From assembly GCA_965221485.1 (NCBI GenBank), contig OZ244893.1, positions 3,534,001-3,598,000 on the forward strand: 64,000 nucleotides of DNA. Reading direction: 5' to 3'. The notes under the pieces were generated by a model. The model was not told where the DNA came from. It searched no databases and saw only the letters and a list, made by a program, of their open reading frames with translations. The DNA comes from JAJEBT01 sp965221485. GTDB taxonomy: Bacteria; Pseudomonadota; Alphaproteobacteria; MPNO01; UBA830. Below are positions 55,240 through 64,000 of the stretch, in pieces. Numbering within the stretch: position 1 is the first letter of the stretch; every line of letters begins with the position of its first letter. A program made the translations under genes and the position numbers.

Positions 55240-56052
55240 TCAGGTGTCCGGTTCCCCGGCGTCCAGATCGACCCAGACCGGAGCGTGATCGGACGGATTG
55301 TCCCATCCCCGGGCTTCGCTCAATACGCCGGCGTCAATAATTCTGTTGCCAAGATCCTTGCTGACCCAGATGTGATCAAGGCGTCGGCCCCTGTTGCTGC
55401 CGGGCCACGACCGGTTCCGGTAACTCCACCATGAATAGAGCGGTTGATCCTCCGGGATAATGGTTCTTACGGCGTCAATCCAACCCCGGGAGTCCTGCCA
55501 GCGGGCCAGAGCCTCGACCTCGACCGGTGTATGGCTGACGACCTTCAGCAATTGACGGTGCGACCAGACATCTGTTTCGAGTGGGGCAATGTTCAGGTCA
55601 CCGACCAGGATCTGCGGCAGGTTATCCGGAAGTGCTGCCGACCAGTCAGCTGCCTCGTCGAGAAAGGCGAGTTTGTGCGCGAACTTGTCATTGGTTTCGG
55701 GATCAGGCTCATCGCCGCCTGCCGGCACATAAAAATTGTGAAGTTCTATTCCTTCGCTGGTTCGCGCGGCAACGTGCCTGGCGTCAGTTCGGGAGCACCA
55801 GTCCCGGCTGCCCGCATCTTCCATCGCCCCGGGGGACAGGATGGCGACACCGTTATAGGACTTCATCCCGCGGACAATCTGTCGGGAAAACCCCATCTCC
55901 GAAACGTCATGATAGGGAAATTGTTCGGTCTGGACCTTGATTTCCTGGAGACAGAAATAATCAGGTTCGAGTGCGTCGGCCACGCGCTTCAGGGTATCAA
56001 GCCGCGTTCGGATCGAATTGATGTTCCAGCTGACAATGCGAATTGTTGGCAA
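55240..56052 (-). CDS. xth: Exodeoxyribonuclease III
   Basis: AP endonuclease/3'-5' exonuclease of the EEP fold, 270 residues. Catalytic segments are SWNINSIRTR (8-17), LQEIKVQ with Glu (about 35-41), GDLNIAP (about 150-156), and the C-terminal DHAPVWVDLD with Asp-His. It repairs abasic sites. It is 13 bp after the PuuD-type gene on the same strand, so possibly co-transcribed. Confidence 0.96.
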   Translation of the reverse strand: MPTIRIVSWNINSIRTRLDTLKRVADALEPDYFCLQEIKVQTEQFPYHDVSEMGFSRQIVRGMKSYNGVAILSPGAMEDAGSRDWCSRTDARHVAARTSEGIELHNFYVPAGGDEPDPETNDKFAHKLAFLDEAADWSAALPDNLPQILVGDLNIAPLETDVWSHRQLLKVVSHTPVEVEALARWQDSRGWIDAVRTIIPEDQPLYSWWSYRNRSWPGSNRGRRLDHIWVSKDLGNRIIDAGVLSEARGWDNPSDHAPVWVDLDAGEPDT

Positions 56053-56065
56053 TGATGCTGCTTCT

Positions 56066-56857
56066 CTACCCTACCACCGCCGCTGCACCGACGCGGGAGG
56101 CTGCGCGAAGCCGGCAGGCATCACCAAACGCGCGCCAGAGTTTCTGGTCCAGTTCGTGCTGGTCATATCGCCATTCGCTGTGCCACTGAACGCCGATGCA
56201 CAGCGCCTGCGATCCGGAATGGCTTATGCCTTCAATGACGCCGTCAGGCGAAACGCATTCCAGTTCAAGATCGGGCGCGAGCCGGTCTATCGATTGACCA
56301 TGCAGGGAGTTCACAAGCGTTTCCTTCTTGCCCAGAAGCTTGTGAAAGAGGCCGTCCTCGGTCAGATGCACGGCGTGGCGGGGACCCATCCTGTGCTCCA
56401 TATCGCCATCACGGAGCATGCGGTGATCGTCATAGCCGGGTACGAGGTGGGTTCGATAATGGAGTGTTCCCCCGAGCGCGACATTGATTTCCTGAATGCC
56501 CCGGCAGGATCCAAACACAGGTATGCCGAGGCGCACACATTCCCGAATGAGGGGAAGGACCGTATTGTCCCGGGGCGGGTCGCGAATTTCATCTTCCGGG
56601 AAACAGGGGCCGCCATAATGATGAGGTTCTACATTTGCCCGTCCACCGGTCAGGAAAAGTCCGTCCAGGCGGCCGGCCAGATCCTCGGCGTCATGGGCTT
56701 CGGGGAAGGCGGGTATAATCAGCGGGATTGCCCCGGCGCCCTCCGATACCGCACGAATGTATCGCTCTCCGGAAGCGTGATGAGGCAAGGAGTGCGCATG
56801 CATGAACATGCGGCTTGCTGAAACACCGACAAGGGGTCTGCGACTCTGATCGAGCAT
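56066..56857 (-). CDS. Gamma-glutamyl-gamma-aminobutyrate hydrolase-type amidotransferase
   Basis: Class I glutamine-amidotransferase-like hydrolase of the PuuD family, 263 residues from ATG 56857 (MLDQSRRPLVGVSASRM). The nucleophile is Cys118 in FGSCRGIQEIN; the His-Glu of the triad are H226 and E228 in QWHSEWRYD. PuuD frees GABA from gamma-glutamyl-GABA in putrescine use; other Puu genes are absent, so substrate is open. The longer frame to 57148 adds an Arg-rich piece without family likeness. Confidence 0.9.
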   Translation of the reverse strand: MLDQSRRPLVGVSASRMFMHAHSLPHHASGERYIRAVSEGAGAIPLIIPAFPEAHDAEDLAGRLDGLFLTGGRANVEPHHYGGPCFPEDEIRDPPRDNTVLPLIRECVRLGIPVFGSCRGIQEINVALGGTLHYRTHLVPGYDDHRMLRDGDMEHRMGPRHAVHLTEDGLFHKLLGKKETLVNSLHGQSIDRLAPDLELECVSPDGVIEGISHSGSQALCIGVQWHSEWRYDQHELDQKLWRAFGDACRLRAASRVGAAAVVG

Positions 56858-57736
56858 GGCCCAGCGATAGCACACCACTGTCATGATGTGAAGGATGATC
56901 CCGGGCAGGACGAACGAGACCTGAACAAGTGACGGGGATCGCGTTGGCAAGGTTGGCCTGCGTACCAGGACCGGGTTGAAGGCTCGGTGCGGAGAGGCTG
57001 TGCAAGTCGTGTTCAGGGTCCTCGTCATTGCCGTCATTGAAGCTCCCGCCTGCGCTCTGATGAGCCTGTCGACGGGGCCTGCCGCAACGAAGTCGCACAC
57101 CATACCCGGCCTTGCCTGCTGGTGGTCGATTTCCTGATCCGGTTCCATGGAGGCGAAGAGACTGTGGTTGCGGAGCTGGCCCCGCTGCGTTCCTGCCTGT
57201 CAGGCAGAAGCACATCCGTCATACGGCCATCCTGCATGTCCAATACGCCGGAAAAAAGCTGGTCTGGCCCGGGCCGGCGTTTCGCAGATTCCCGGCGCTT
57301 CGCGCAGGGGACGCATCCAGTCCCTGTCTGCGCGCAAGGTACGGACTTTCCCCAGTACCGAACACCGCAACGCGCCCGGGTTCAGGGAAACGGAACTGTA
57401 TCGTGCCGGAATCGGACCGTCCCCCAGCGCATCTTGGCCGCCATCACACAGTCCAGCCGGAAAACAATCAGAGGAACCAGGGGACCCCGAACCCTATCAC
57501 CAAAATAATCAGGCACTTTCACAAACTCAAAGAGCATAAGGCAACTTCCCAGACGGCCAGCGATGGCGGCGGTTGCAGTACCGGATATTCAGATAGGCAC
57601 AGTGGCGTACGATAGCGCATGGTGCCCTCGTCAGACCGACACTGGTGCAATGCAAGGATCCGGGAAGCAGCGAGGCTGGAATGACAAAAACCATGCTTGG
57701 TGTTGTAACATTCGAGCAGTAAGCGGCGGGCTTCGA
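56858..57736. other. Gene-free stretch, about 880 bp
   Basis: Frames here are Arg/Pro-rich and unlike known proteins. It holds the expected upstream region of the PuuD-type gene and a CTGTATCG near-match to the intergenic motif around 57390. Confidence 0.45.
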
Positions 57737-58125
57737 TTGCGGACATTCAAGACCAAGGCGTTTGCCCGGTTCGCTGATCGGGAGGGAACGTCGGTGCTGC
57801 CTTGTGCGAGGCCGTCGATCGCGCTCGGAGCAGATTTGTCGATGCCGATCTGGGCGGCGGCGTGGTCAAGCAGCGCATCGCCCGCAAGGGTGGCGGTCGG
57901 TCCGGCGGGTTCCGCACGATCCTGCTGTTTCGCCGGGGCGAACTGGCGTTTTTCGTCTATGGCTTCGCGAAGCGCAGCCGAGAGAATCTTCGCCGGGACG
58001 AGTTGGAGACATACCGACGGCGGGCCGACGAGTACCTGGCGTTGGAGCCGTCGGGCCTCGCGGCAGCACAGGCGGTTGGAGCGATAACCGAGGTAATGTG
58101 CGATGACCAAGCAGTACAAGAGTGA
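57737..58125 (+). pseudogene. Frameshifted RelE/HigB-type toxin
   Basis: Remnant of a RelE-superfamily mRNase-type toxin. The N-terminal part (LRTFKTKAFARFADREGTS, 57737-57793) is in one frame and the rest (AALCEAVDRARSRFVDADLGGGV onwards, including FFVYGFAKRSREN) in another. Adding a single base at about 57794 joins them into a normal toxin of about 129 residues, so a one-base deletion has occurred. It also lacks a clear ATG. The end overlaps the antitoxin start. Confidence 0.75.
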
Positions 58126-58252
58126 GGCACTGGCAGCGGCGCACGAGGCCGCGCTCGGACTGGCTGAGGCCGGTCTGATGTCGAAGCGGACCATGCGGGC
58201 GTTTGACGAGATGTGCCCAGGAAAAATCTATGCCAGAAGCCTAATTTTATAG
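58103..58252 (+). pseudogene. Truncated HigA/XRE-type antitoxin
   Basis: Forty-nine codons beginning MTKQYKSEALAAAHEAALGL, the usual N-terminus of antitoxins paired with such toxins, overlapping the toxin gene by 23 bases. Similarity stops after AFDEMC (residue 38); the helix-turn-helix domain is missing and a short unrelated tail leads to TAG. The break coincides with an abrupt AT-richer stretch at 58215, a likely recombination or insertion boundary. Confidence 0.7.
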
Positions 58253-58980
58253 CATTTATAATGGATTACGGTCACGTGGCCTAGCAGTTGCGTCAGTTTT
58301 GTTTGAACTCAAGAAGTTACCTTTGTTCGCGACGCTTGTGAACCGTTCAAGTTGTGTTTGAGGGTGCGCTTGAGCGCACAAGGCTCGCGTTTCGGCGGTG
58401 ATTTCGGGGAATTTGGCGCTCTTGTGTTCCGTGTTCGTGACGAATGCGGCGGCGCGGCGAACGAGGGTTGGGTTTCGGGCCGAACCAGAGAAGCGAACGA
58501 GTGCGCGGTCGCAGGACCGCGCATGTCAGGGATCAGGCGAGGCAGGTTCTCGGTTGCGCGTTGCCGGTCATCTGCCAGAAGCGAACCGGCACTTTGCCGC
58601 ACGGCCCGGAGAGGCGCTCGACGCCATTCTCAACTGATCACACCGCGTCTCCCTGAAGTCCTGCGCACGGAGTCCGTGCCGCGGGACTACTGTGCCCGCA
58701 CGGCCGAAAAAACGGCCGGGCTCCACAATTCTTGACAGCGCGGCGCCCATGCGGAGCTCATTCAACTGCTCTCCTCAGCCGCCAGCACGCCCGACACCGG
58801 CTCAATCGCGACTTTTGAACATGCCTGGCTAACTATCCGCCTGATATACCGGAATCACCGAGAACAGAATTATCCTGGCTCGGGGCGTTCGGCGTTCGGT
58901 CCGCCCCGGCAATTCCCAAGATCGACCCCCGTGCGTGCGCCCCGGACTCGCAGCGACCGAGAGCCAGGCGGTCCTGGGAC
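58253..58980. other. Gene-free accessory stretch
   Basis: 728 bp, AT-richer at its left edge. It has a perfect hairpin GTGCGC-TTGA-GCGCAC at 58364-58379. Two antiparallel frames of about 100-130 codons exist but show no family likeness or ribosome-binding site. Confidence 0.45.
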
Positions 58981-59583
58981 CTACGGCTCCTGGATATACC
59001 CGCCGCTGTTGACGGTCAGGTCGTCCACGTCCAAAAACTCGACGATCCGAAACTGGTCGTTGCCATGGGCGTCGAGGTTGTTGTTGCAGGTCGTCTCGAT
59101 TTGGCACTTGGTGCTGGTCGAACTCTCTTCGGTAACGACGGCGTCCCAGCAACGGTCGCTTGCGTCGCTCGCGTTCCACTGCGCGAGGCAACTGGCGTCC
59201 GTGACCGCGTCTACTGCCTGACAAATCCCTTGACCTCCGCAGCACTTGACGCCCGTGATCCGGTATGGATTAGAGACAGGGCCTTGAAGTAGCTTTCCCG
59301 AAGCCGAGTCGCCCGTAAAACTGACCGTTTTGTGGCCGTAGAGCGAAAATTGGGACCTGACCTGCGCAACGATCTTCCCGGGATAGCCCTCGCACGAGCG
59401 CGTGAGCGAGAAGCTGGGCAGGAATCCCCAACCCTGGTAGGAGGGGGGGTTGGTCCAGGAGGCACCCAGACAATCCGAACTGCTGTGGTCGATCTTTTCG
59501 GTACAGGACGCCGACGCGACGTTGATCGTGACCGCGCTAAACACTAAGGCCAATCCGGCAAGCGCTATCCTTCTTGTGCTCAT
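58981..59583 (-). CDS. Cysteine-rich secreted protein of unknown family
   Basis: 200 residues. The ATG at 59583 has GAGGAG eight bases upstream and begins a clear Sec signal (MSTRRIALAGLALVFSAV) with cleavage near VASA-SC. The mature part has ten cysteines, including a CC pair and CXXXXC, likely five disulfides, and no membrane helix or lipobox at the cleavage site. Family not recognised. It lies in the accessory patch between the broken toxin-antitoxin genes and the transposase. Confidence 0.7.
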   Translation of the reverse strand: MSTRRIALAGLALVFSAVTINVASASCTEKIDHSSSDCLGASWTNPPSYQGWGFLPSFSLTRSCEGYPGKIVAQVRSQFSLYGHKTVSFTGDSASGKLLQGPVSNPYRITGVKCCGGQGICQAVDAVTDASCLAQWNASDASDRCWDAVVTEESSTSTKCQIETTCNNNLDAHGNDQFRIVEFLDVDDLTVNSGGYIQEP

Positions 59584-59926
59584 CGTCCAATCTCCTCGCA
59601 ATTCCTTTAAGCCGGGGCGCAGGGCGCTACCGGCCGGCCGGACATAATTGTATTGCTGCGCGGCCGACACTGCAAGACCGCCCTCCCGCGCAGGGCAAAC
59701 CTATTCTTCCTACGAGACGGCCTGATCGTTGAACAGGATTTTCGGATGGCCCCCTGCGACAGCCGATCCCGGCGTGATATGGCGCTGATTTGGTGTTTCG
59801 GGAGTATGATTGCCCTGTGCGATCGGCTTCGCGGGAGCGTTGCCGGCCGGTTGGCCGCACTATTCCCGGGGCCGAGGTTCAGGGCAAGCCCCGCGGCGGC
59901 AAGCTTTGGGGGGTGGGTGCGACCTG
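59584..59926. other. Gene-free stretch
   Basis: 343 bp between the transposase end and the secreted-protein gene start. No frame, no obvious IS terminal inverted repeat could be fixed. Confidence 0.4.
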
Positions 59927-60844
59927 TCAGGTCTCGGGGTTTGCGGCAGGATGACCGCGTGCATTCGGGGTCAGAGCCAGATAATCGAGCACCATTCGGG
60001 ACCGTCTTTGCAAGGTCCTGATGACCTCGCCGACAGAGGTCCGGGTCTCGCCGCTGTGCTTGTTGATGAGAAAGATTGCAAACCGGCGCAGGAGGGTCAT
60101 GATCTCGGGGCCATGGCCGGTGCGGATCCGGCACTTGTCCTCGTTCCAGTTGGCCGCGTTGCCAAGGATGTGGTGGAGAGAATTCTCGACCCGCCAGTGC
60201 CCGCGATTGAGTCCCGGCAGTTTCCCGGCACTGGCGCTGTCAGGCCTGTGGCTGGTGATGCCGTAGACCCGTTCGACCGTCGGATCCCCGATTGTCTTGC
60301 CGCCTTTGGTTTTCCACCGTGTGCGCTTGATCAGAAAGGCCTGTTGCAGGCCGGGGAAGTCGAGATACGCGTTGAGCTCCGTCGTGGTCCAGATCTCGCG
60401 TTTCTCGAGGCGGCCATGGTCCGCCTTGTCGGACCGGGTGACACAATCGGGCGGACGGTCCGGGTCGCGATCGAACCAGAGCTTGATCTTACTTCGCAGG
60501 GTCCTGTGGTTGTCCTTGACGGTGTAGGGATAATGGGTCCCGCGCCCGAGCAGATACTGCGCCAGCGAGCGTTGCGTCAGAAGGGCGTCGACGGTGATGG
60601 TCTTGCCGGTAATGTCGGGGATCCGGTCGACCATCTGTTTGAACACCCCGATCTCGTTGGTGCGCTTGCCGTCCTCACCATCGAGGACGGTTCTCATGGC
60701 CGCGAACGGGATCTGGCGCTGGCCCGACTGGCCCGAGCTTGAGGCGCTGACCGGAATTTTGTGTGTAACATGATAGGAAACGCACTCCCGTGTGACTTCG
60801 CGGAAGCTTTGGGATTGCGATGTCTTGACGAGCTTGGCAGGCAA
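59927..60844 (-). mobile_element. ISAs1-type transposase, N-terminally damaged
   Basis: The C-terminal two thirds of a DDE transposase of the ISAs1 group: TNEIGVFKQMV, DALLTQRSLAQYLL (catalytic Asp region, about 86-99), VKDNHRTL, and GHWRVENSLHHIL with the catalytic Glu, followed by NEDKCRIRTGHG. A normal protein is about 370-380 residues and starts before the first Asp; here similarity starts at about residue 43 (GQRQIPF). The preceding 40 residues are encoded by unrelated DNA, including GTTACACACAAAATTC, a string typical of IS256-family ends. The element looks truncated by another insertion and is probably inactive. Confidence 0.75.
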
Positions 60845-60918
60845 GCGACAAAAAAATTTATCTTTACATAGTTAGCAAAATGGATCCTTGGAGCGTCTCG
60901 TATCAATGCTTTCGAGGG

Positions 60919-61371
60919 TTAGCGGACCCGTGTCCATATCCGGCTCTGGCCCAACAGTGAGATGCCGAGATATCCGCGAATGCGCAGCCGGTCGCCGCCA
61001 GGGAGAACCCGGATATTGCAGCGCCAGGTCTTGCCTGTGGTCGGGTCGTAAAGCCGCCCGTAATCCCAGAAATTCTCGCCGTCCGGCTCGAGGTCCCAGA
61101 GAATGGTCAGTCCGATCACCCTGCGGCTGCGCAAGGCTTCGTCCGGATTGTTGATATCATTGGCGTCCGGTTGGGTGTTCCAGACCAGCTTGCCGCACAG
61201 CTTCCTGCCGCATTCGTGGATCTGGACGTGGCCCTTCTCGCCGTCGTCGCTGACGCCGAGCCAGACTCCGAGTGGCGACAGGTTGTCGGCGGCGGCCGCC
61301 AAAGCCGTAATCACCAGGACTGTCGCGGCGGCTGCAAGCGTGCGGAAGCCCGATATGCACTTGGAAATCAT
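60919..61371 (-). CDS. DUF2147 exported protein
   Basis: 150 residues with a signal peptide (about 1-28). The DUF2147 core is recognisable: GVWLGVSDDGEKGHVQIHECG (35-55), LCGKLVWN, and the C-terminal RIRGYLGISLLGQSRIWTR. It is expected in the periplasm; function unknown. Cysteines near 54 and 59 may pair. It sits next to the transposase in the accessory patch but has ordinary codon use. Confidence 0.85.
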   Translation of the reverse strand: MISKCISGFRTLAAAATVLVITALAAAADNLSPLGVWLGVSDDGEKGHVQIHECGRKLCGKLVWNTQPDANDINNPDEALRSRRVIGLTILWDLEPDGENFWDYGRLYDPTTGKTWRCNIRVLPGGDRLRIRGYLGISLLGQSRIWTRVR

Positions 61372-62034
61372 TGCCCGCTCACGTCCCGATGGCGCATGCT
61401 GCCTTCCTTCATCCCGGGGCGGGGTCCGGAGCTGCTTACCATTCGTCCATTATTTAATTCAGAACATTCCGTTTGTTAATTCGGACTGTCCGGACCACCT
61501 CAGACAACCCGCCTCATGGTCGGTGCTACTGTCGCCATGCCCATACGGCTGTTCCGGACCAGCGGACGCCCCGGCGCCCGACCAGGCTTCCGGTTCAGGG
61601 AAACACGAGGCTGGGCCACTGGCAGAAGAGCACATTCCAATGACATTGCAGACAGCGCCGGTGGCGCTCGATCGGAAGCCGAAGACAGAGCCGGACAGAT
61701 CGCTCGCTCGGCAGACAGGAGGGCCATATGGCGGCAGGAGAAACCAGTGTTCGGAAGAAATCTGACAGAAGGCCGGGGGCAACGAGGGGCAGAACGTTCT
61801 GGTTGGGCCTGTGCGTGAGAAGACTGGTGACCCCGGTAACGCGTGGACTGTGTCTTTGAGCCGATGGGTGGCCTGGGACCGCCCGGATTGCCGGGCGCCT
61901 ATGACCCGGTGGTCCAAAAGGAACACCTGTGGAGAAAGCTGCGGCCGAAAGAAAGGTGATGGTGGCCACATCACAAGGAAGAAACTATATTTCGTCTCGA
62001 TTTTGAAAGTTTTTTTTACGGAAGGAAACGTGCA
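61372..62034. other. Gene-free stretch
   Basis: 663 bp, with a T-run of eight bases near 62010 and the AAGGAAAC ribosome-binding site of the next gene. A long antisense frame runs through it into the methyltransferase gene but looks like a shadow. Confidence 0.45.
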
Positions 62035-63153
62035 ATGCCCAAAACGGAAGGCCCTCCATTTCGTGCTGATCATGTCGGCAGCCTGCTGCGTCCCGAAGCT
62101 CTGCTCAAGGCACGGAGCGCGTATGGCGAGGGTGAAATCGACGATGACACGCTTCGTTCGATCGAGGACGAAGCGATCCGGGATGTTGTTAGACTTCAGG
62201 AGGATACAGGCCTCGAGGGCATTACCGACGGCGAATTCCGGCGTGCCTTCTGGCATCTCGATTTCCTGAAACAGATCAAGGGGGTCGAGGTCACCGAAGG
62301 GAATTTTGTTGCCCATTTTCGCAAGGATGACGGATCGGAAGTGGGTTTCGTTCCCCCGACCATGACGGTGAACAGCCGCCTTGGCCATGTATGCAATATC
62401 CAGGAACGCGACTTTGTGTTTCTCAAGTCCGTTGTCAACCGGACTCCCAAAGTCTGCATACCCTCACCTTCCATGCTCCATTTTCGAGGGGGTCGCAAGG
62501 CGATTAGCGCAGAGGCCTATCCGGAAATGGAGCAGTTTTACGAGGATCTTGCCCGGGTTTACCGAGAGGAAATCAATTCTCTTGCGGCCTTGGGTCTCCG
62601 TTATTTGCAGCTCGATGACACGAACTTCGCCTATCTGTGTGACGACAGCATTCGTGAGGCAACGCGTTCGATGGGTGAAGACCCCGATGAACTCCCCCGG
62701 ACCTATTGCAGGTTGCTCAACTCTGCGTTGTCTGATGTGCCGGACGACATGACGGTCACGGTTCATATGTGCCGCGGAAACTACCGCAGTGCCTGGGTCG
62801 CACAGGGTGGTTACGAACCGGTTGCCGACATTCTGTTCAATGAACTGAATGTGGACGGATTTTTCATGGAATATGACGATGACCGGTCCGGTGACTTTGC
62901 ACCGCTGCGCTTCTTGCCCAAAGACAAGATCGTTGTTCTGGGAATCATGACCTCGAAACATCCTGAACTTGAGTCCGCGGATAGCCTCAAGCGCCGGATT
63001 GATGACGCAGCACGGTTGGCGCCGATCGAGCAGCTCGCAGTCAGCGCCCAATGCGGTTTCTCATCGACGGTGGAGGGCAATGAAATGACGATCGACGACC
63101 AGATCGCAAAACTGAGCCGCCTTGTTGAGGTCGCTGCGGACGTCTGGGGTTAG
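62035..63153 (+). CDS. MetE C-terminal-like cobalamin-independent methyltransferase
   Basis: 372 residues, the size of YxjG/YxjH-type proteins that contain only the catalytic half of MetE. FRADHVGSLLRP (9-20) and TDGEFRRAFWHLDFL (64-78) are family blocks. Zinc ligands are visible: the His and Cys in VHMCRGN (about 243-249) and the Cys in SAQCGFSS (about 341-348). It would transfer a methyl to homocysteine or a related thiol, or demethylate a methylated compound, so it could draw on homocysteine from ahcY. Good GGAAGGAAAC upstream. No cobalamin or SAM riboswitch is apparent. Confidence 0.88.
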   Translation: MPKTEGPPFRADHVGSLLRPEALLKARSAYGEGEIDDDTLRSIEDEAIRDVVRLQEDTGLEGITDGEFRRAFWHLDFLKQIKGVEVTEGNFVAHFRKDDGSEVGFVPPTMTVNSRLGHVCNIQERDFVFLKSVVNRTPKVCIPSPSMLHFRGGRKAISAEAYPEMEQFYEDLARVYREEINSLAALGLRYLQLDDTNFAYLCDDSIREATRSMGEDPDELPRTYCRLLNSALSDVPDDMTVTVHMCRGNYRSAWVAQGGYEPVADILFNELNVDGFFMEYDDDRSGDFAPLRFLPKDKIVVLGIMTSKHPELESADSLKRRIDDAARLAPIEQLAVSAQCGFSSTVEGNEMTIDDQIAKLSRLVEVAADVWG

Positions 63154-63190
63154 ATAACGCCAGACGGTAACGGGACAGCTCAGGAAGCGG

Positions 63191-63265
63191 TGGAGCGGGC
63201 GATGAGATTCGAACTCACGACTTCAACCTTGGCAAGGTTGCGCTCTACCCCTGAGCTACGCCCGC
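63191..63265 (-). tRNA. tRNA-Gly(GCC)
   Basis: 75 nt including encoded CCA. Acceptor stem GCGGGCG/CGCCCGC, D-arm AGCTCAGGGGTAGAGC, anticodon loop CTTGCCAAG with GCC, and T-arm GAGTTCGAATCTC. Reads GGC/GGU glycine codons. Confidence 0.97.
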
Positions 63266-63275
63266 GCAAGGCAAA

Positions 63276-63304
63276 ACTATATCGATTCGTCCCCGCCTTG
63301 GCAA
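63276..63304 (-). promoter_or_regulatory. tRNA-Gly promoter
   Basis: On the minus strand TTGCCA and TATAGT are 17 bases apart, with the start about 5 bases before the tRNA. A strong match. Confidence 0.65.
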
Positions 63305-63353
63305 CCGCCGGAACAGCCCTGTGGCGAATGTCATGAGGCCTGCGACCCGAACG

Positions 63354-63908
63354 ATGCCGGGCAAGGCCACACCGGAAGACCTGTTCGCCCGCTTCGACGA
63401 ACTCGATCTTGAGTATTCGACTTCGGAACATCCAGCGGTGTTCACGGTCGCGGAGAGCCGCGATTTGCGGGGTCGGCTGCCAGGAGCCCACTGCAAGACC
63501 CTCTTCCTGAAGGACAAGAAGAGTCTCCTTTGGCTTGTGGTCGTGGAGGAAGCACGGCAACTGGATCTGAAGGCGTTGTCCCGGATCATGGGTTCGGCAC
63601 GACTGAGCTTTGCCAGCCCTGACCGGCTTCGCGAGTCCCTGGGGGTCGAGCCCGGTGCTGTTACGCCCTTCGCCCTGATCAATGACCAGACAGCAGCCGT
63701 CAATGTCGTGCTTGACGCGGAGGTTGTGGCAGCCGACTATGCAAACTTCCATCCGTTGGTAAACGACAAGACCACGACCATGCGGATCCCTGACCTGCTT
63801 CGCTTCATTGAAGCCTGCGGTCACTCGACGCATGTTGTGGATATGACACCGGCAACGAGACAGCCAATGCCTGACGCCGCTGTTGCAGGCTCGGGGGATC
63901 GAGGGTGA
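63354..63908 (+). CDS. Prolyl-tRNA editing protein (PrdX/YbaK type)
   Basis: Single-domain trans-editing deacylase of 184 residues that clears misacylated (usually Ala- or Cys-) tRNA-Pro. YSTSEHPAVFTVAESRDLRG (about 21-40) with the EHP segment, and CKTLFLKDKK (about 46-55) with the catalytic Lys, are family signatures; LINDQTAAVNVVLD and FHPLVNDKTTTM follow. ATG 63354 gives the usual PrdX start (MPGKATPEDLFARF); GTG 63321 and ATG 63333 are alternatives. Cytosolic. Confidence 0.88.
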   Translation: MPGKATPEDLFARFDELDLEYSTSEHPAVFTVAESRDLRGRLPGAHCKTLFLKDKKSLLWLVVVEEARQLDLKALSRIMGSARLSFASPDRLRESLGVEPGAVTPFALINDQTAAVNVVLDAEVVAADYANFHPLVNDKTTTMRIPDLLRFIEACGHSTHVVDMTPATRQPMPDAAVAGSGDRG

Positions 63909-63969
63909 TTGCGGCACAGGCTGGTACCGTGTTCTGAAGTATGATGCCACGGGGAACGAGGAAGAACTC

Positions 63970-64000
63970 ATGGAAATGATCCTAGATGGAGCCGGGGGAA
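63970..64000 (+). CDS. Start of a probable YbbN/thioredoxin-like protein (partial)
   Basis: The first ten codons, MEMILDGAGG, run off the window edge. GAGGAAG lies about 6 bases before the ATG. The opening resembles the leader of alphaproteobacterial YbbN-type thioredoxin-TPR co-chaperones. The evidence is thin because only ten residues are visible. Confidence 0.35.
   Translation, partial: MEMILDGAGG

Noticed and set aside
57563..58087. Long intact plus-strand frame through the toxin region
   Set aside because: It carries the toxin N-terminus only; the rest is out of frame, explained by a one-base deletion.
58309..58735. Two antiparallel frames of about 100-130 codons in the accessory patch
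   Set aside because: No family likeness or ribosome-binding site; they overlap each other, so at most one could be real and neither is convincing.
61459..62388. Long antisense frame over the MetE-C-like gene start
   Set aside because: Shadow of the methyltransferase gene, Pro/Arg/Ser-rich, no family likeness.

Overview
This 64 kb window is GC-rich chromosome from an alphaproteobacterium, probably a Rhodospirillales-like or uncultured marine lineage. The evidence is the set of genes rather than an rRNA: a TsaE-AmgK fusion followed by MurU, AddB, AddA and thioredoxin; a Tim44-like protein next to MltA; FxsA; a DUF1640 coiled-coil protein; and rsmB-rpe-heparinase order. It has no CRISPR array, no rRNA and no prophage. 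No exact species can be named from the sequence.

Layout. 1-7 kb: housekeeping and envelope genes (typA, adenosine kinase, EI24-type membrane protein, small lipoprotein, fxsA, Tim44-like protein, mltA). 7-27.4 kb: a catabolic island. It holds an enol-lactonase-like hydrolase, a two-subunit ThDP decarboxylase, a TRAP transporter (PQM), a carboxymuconolactone-decarboxylase-family protein, a gamma-resorcylate-type decarboxylase, a three-subunit molybdenum hydroxylase, a heme-oxygenase-like diiron protein (HDO), a hydroxycinnamoyl-CoA hydratase/lyase homologue, an acyl-CoA dehydrogenase, a flavin hydroxylase, and a CoA-transferase/citryl-CoA-lyase pair. Nine of these genes lie on one strand from 19.0 down to 9.1 kb, which suggests uptake plus stepwise hydroxylation and decarboxylation of an aromatic or heteroaromatic acid. 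No classical ring-cleavage dioxygenase is visible. 27.6-44.4 kb: tRNA-Ser, lepA, pheT-pheS, rplT-rpmI, then trxA-addA-addB-murU-tsaE/amgK. 44.8-57 kb: ahcY, htpX, an orphan molybdopterin hydroxylase, rsmB, rpe, heparinase-like protein, DUF3047 protein, exonuclease III and a PuuD-type hydrolase. 57.7-61.4 kb: a decayed accessory patch with a frameshifted RelE/HigB-type toxin, a truncated antitoxin, a cysteine-rich secreted protein, an N-terminally damaged ISAs1-type transposase and a DUF2147 protein. 62-64 kb: a MetE-C-like methyltransferase, tRNA-Gly, a PrdX/YbaK deacylase and the first codons of a probable YbbN-type thioredoxin.

Several promoters can be read by eye with TTGNNN / TATANT spacing of 16-18. 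Two put the predicted transcription start on the A of the start codon, so tsaE-amgK and the DUF1640 gene are probably leaderless. htpX has a good match to a sigma-32 (RpoH) heat-shock promoter. The most interesting lead is the HDO with a complete predicted diiron ligand set at the head of the molybdenum-hydroxylase/decarboxylase/TRAP array, together with a hydroxycinnamoyl-CoA lyase homologue whose substrate-pocket residues are changed. These may define an undescribed aromatic-acid pathway. Coding density is low for a bacterium, with over ten gene-free stretches of 300-1000 bp, some sharing a short intergenic motif (CTGATACAGG).
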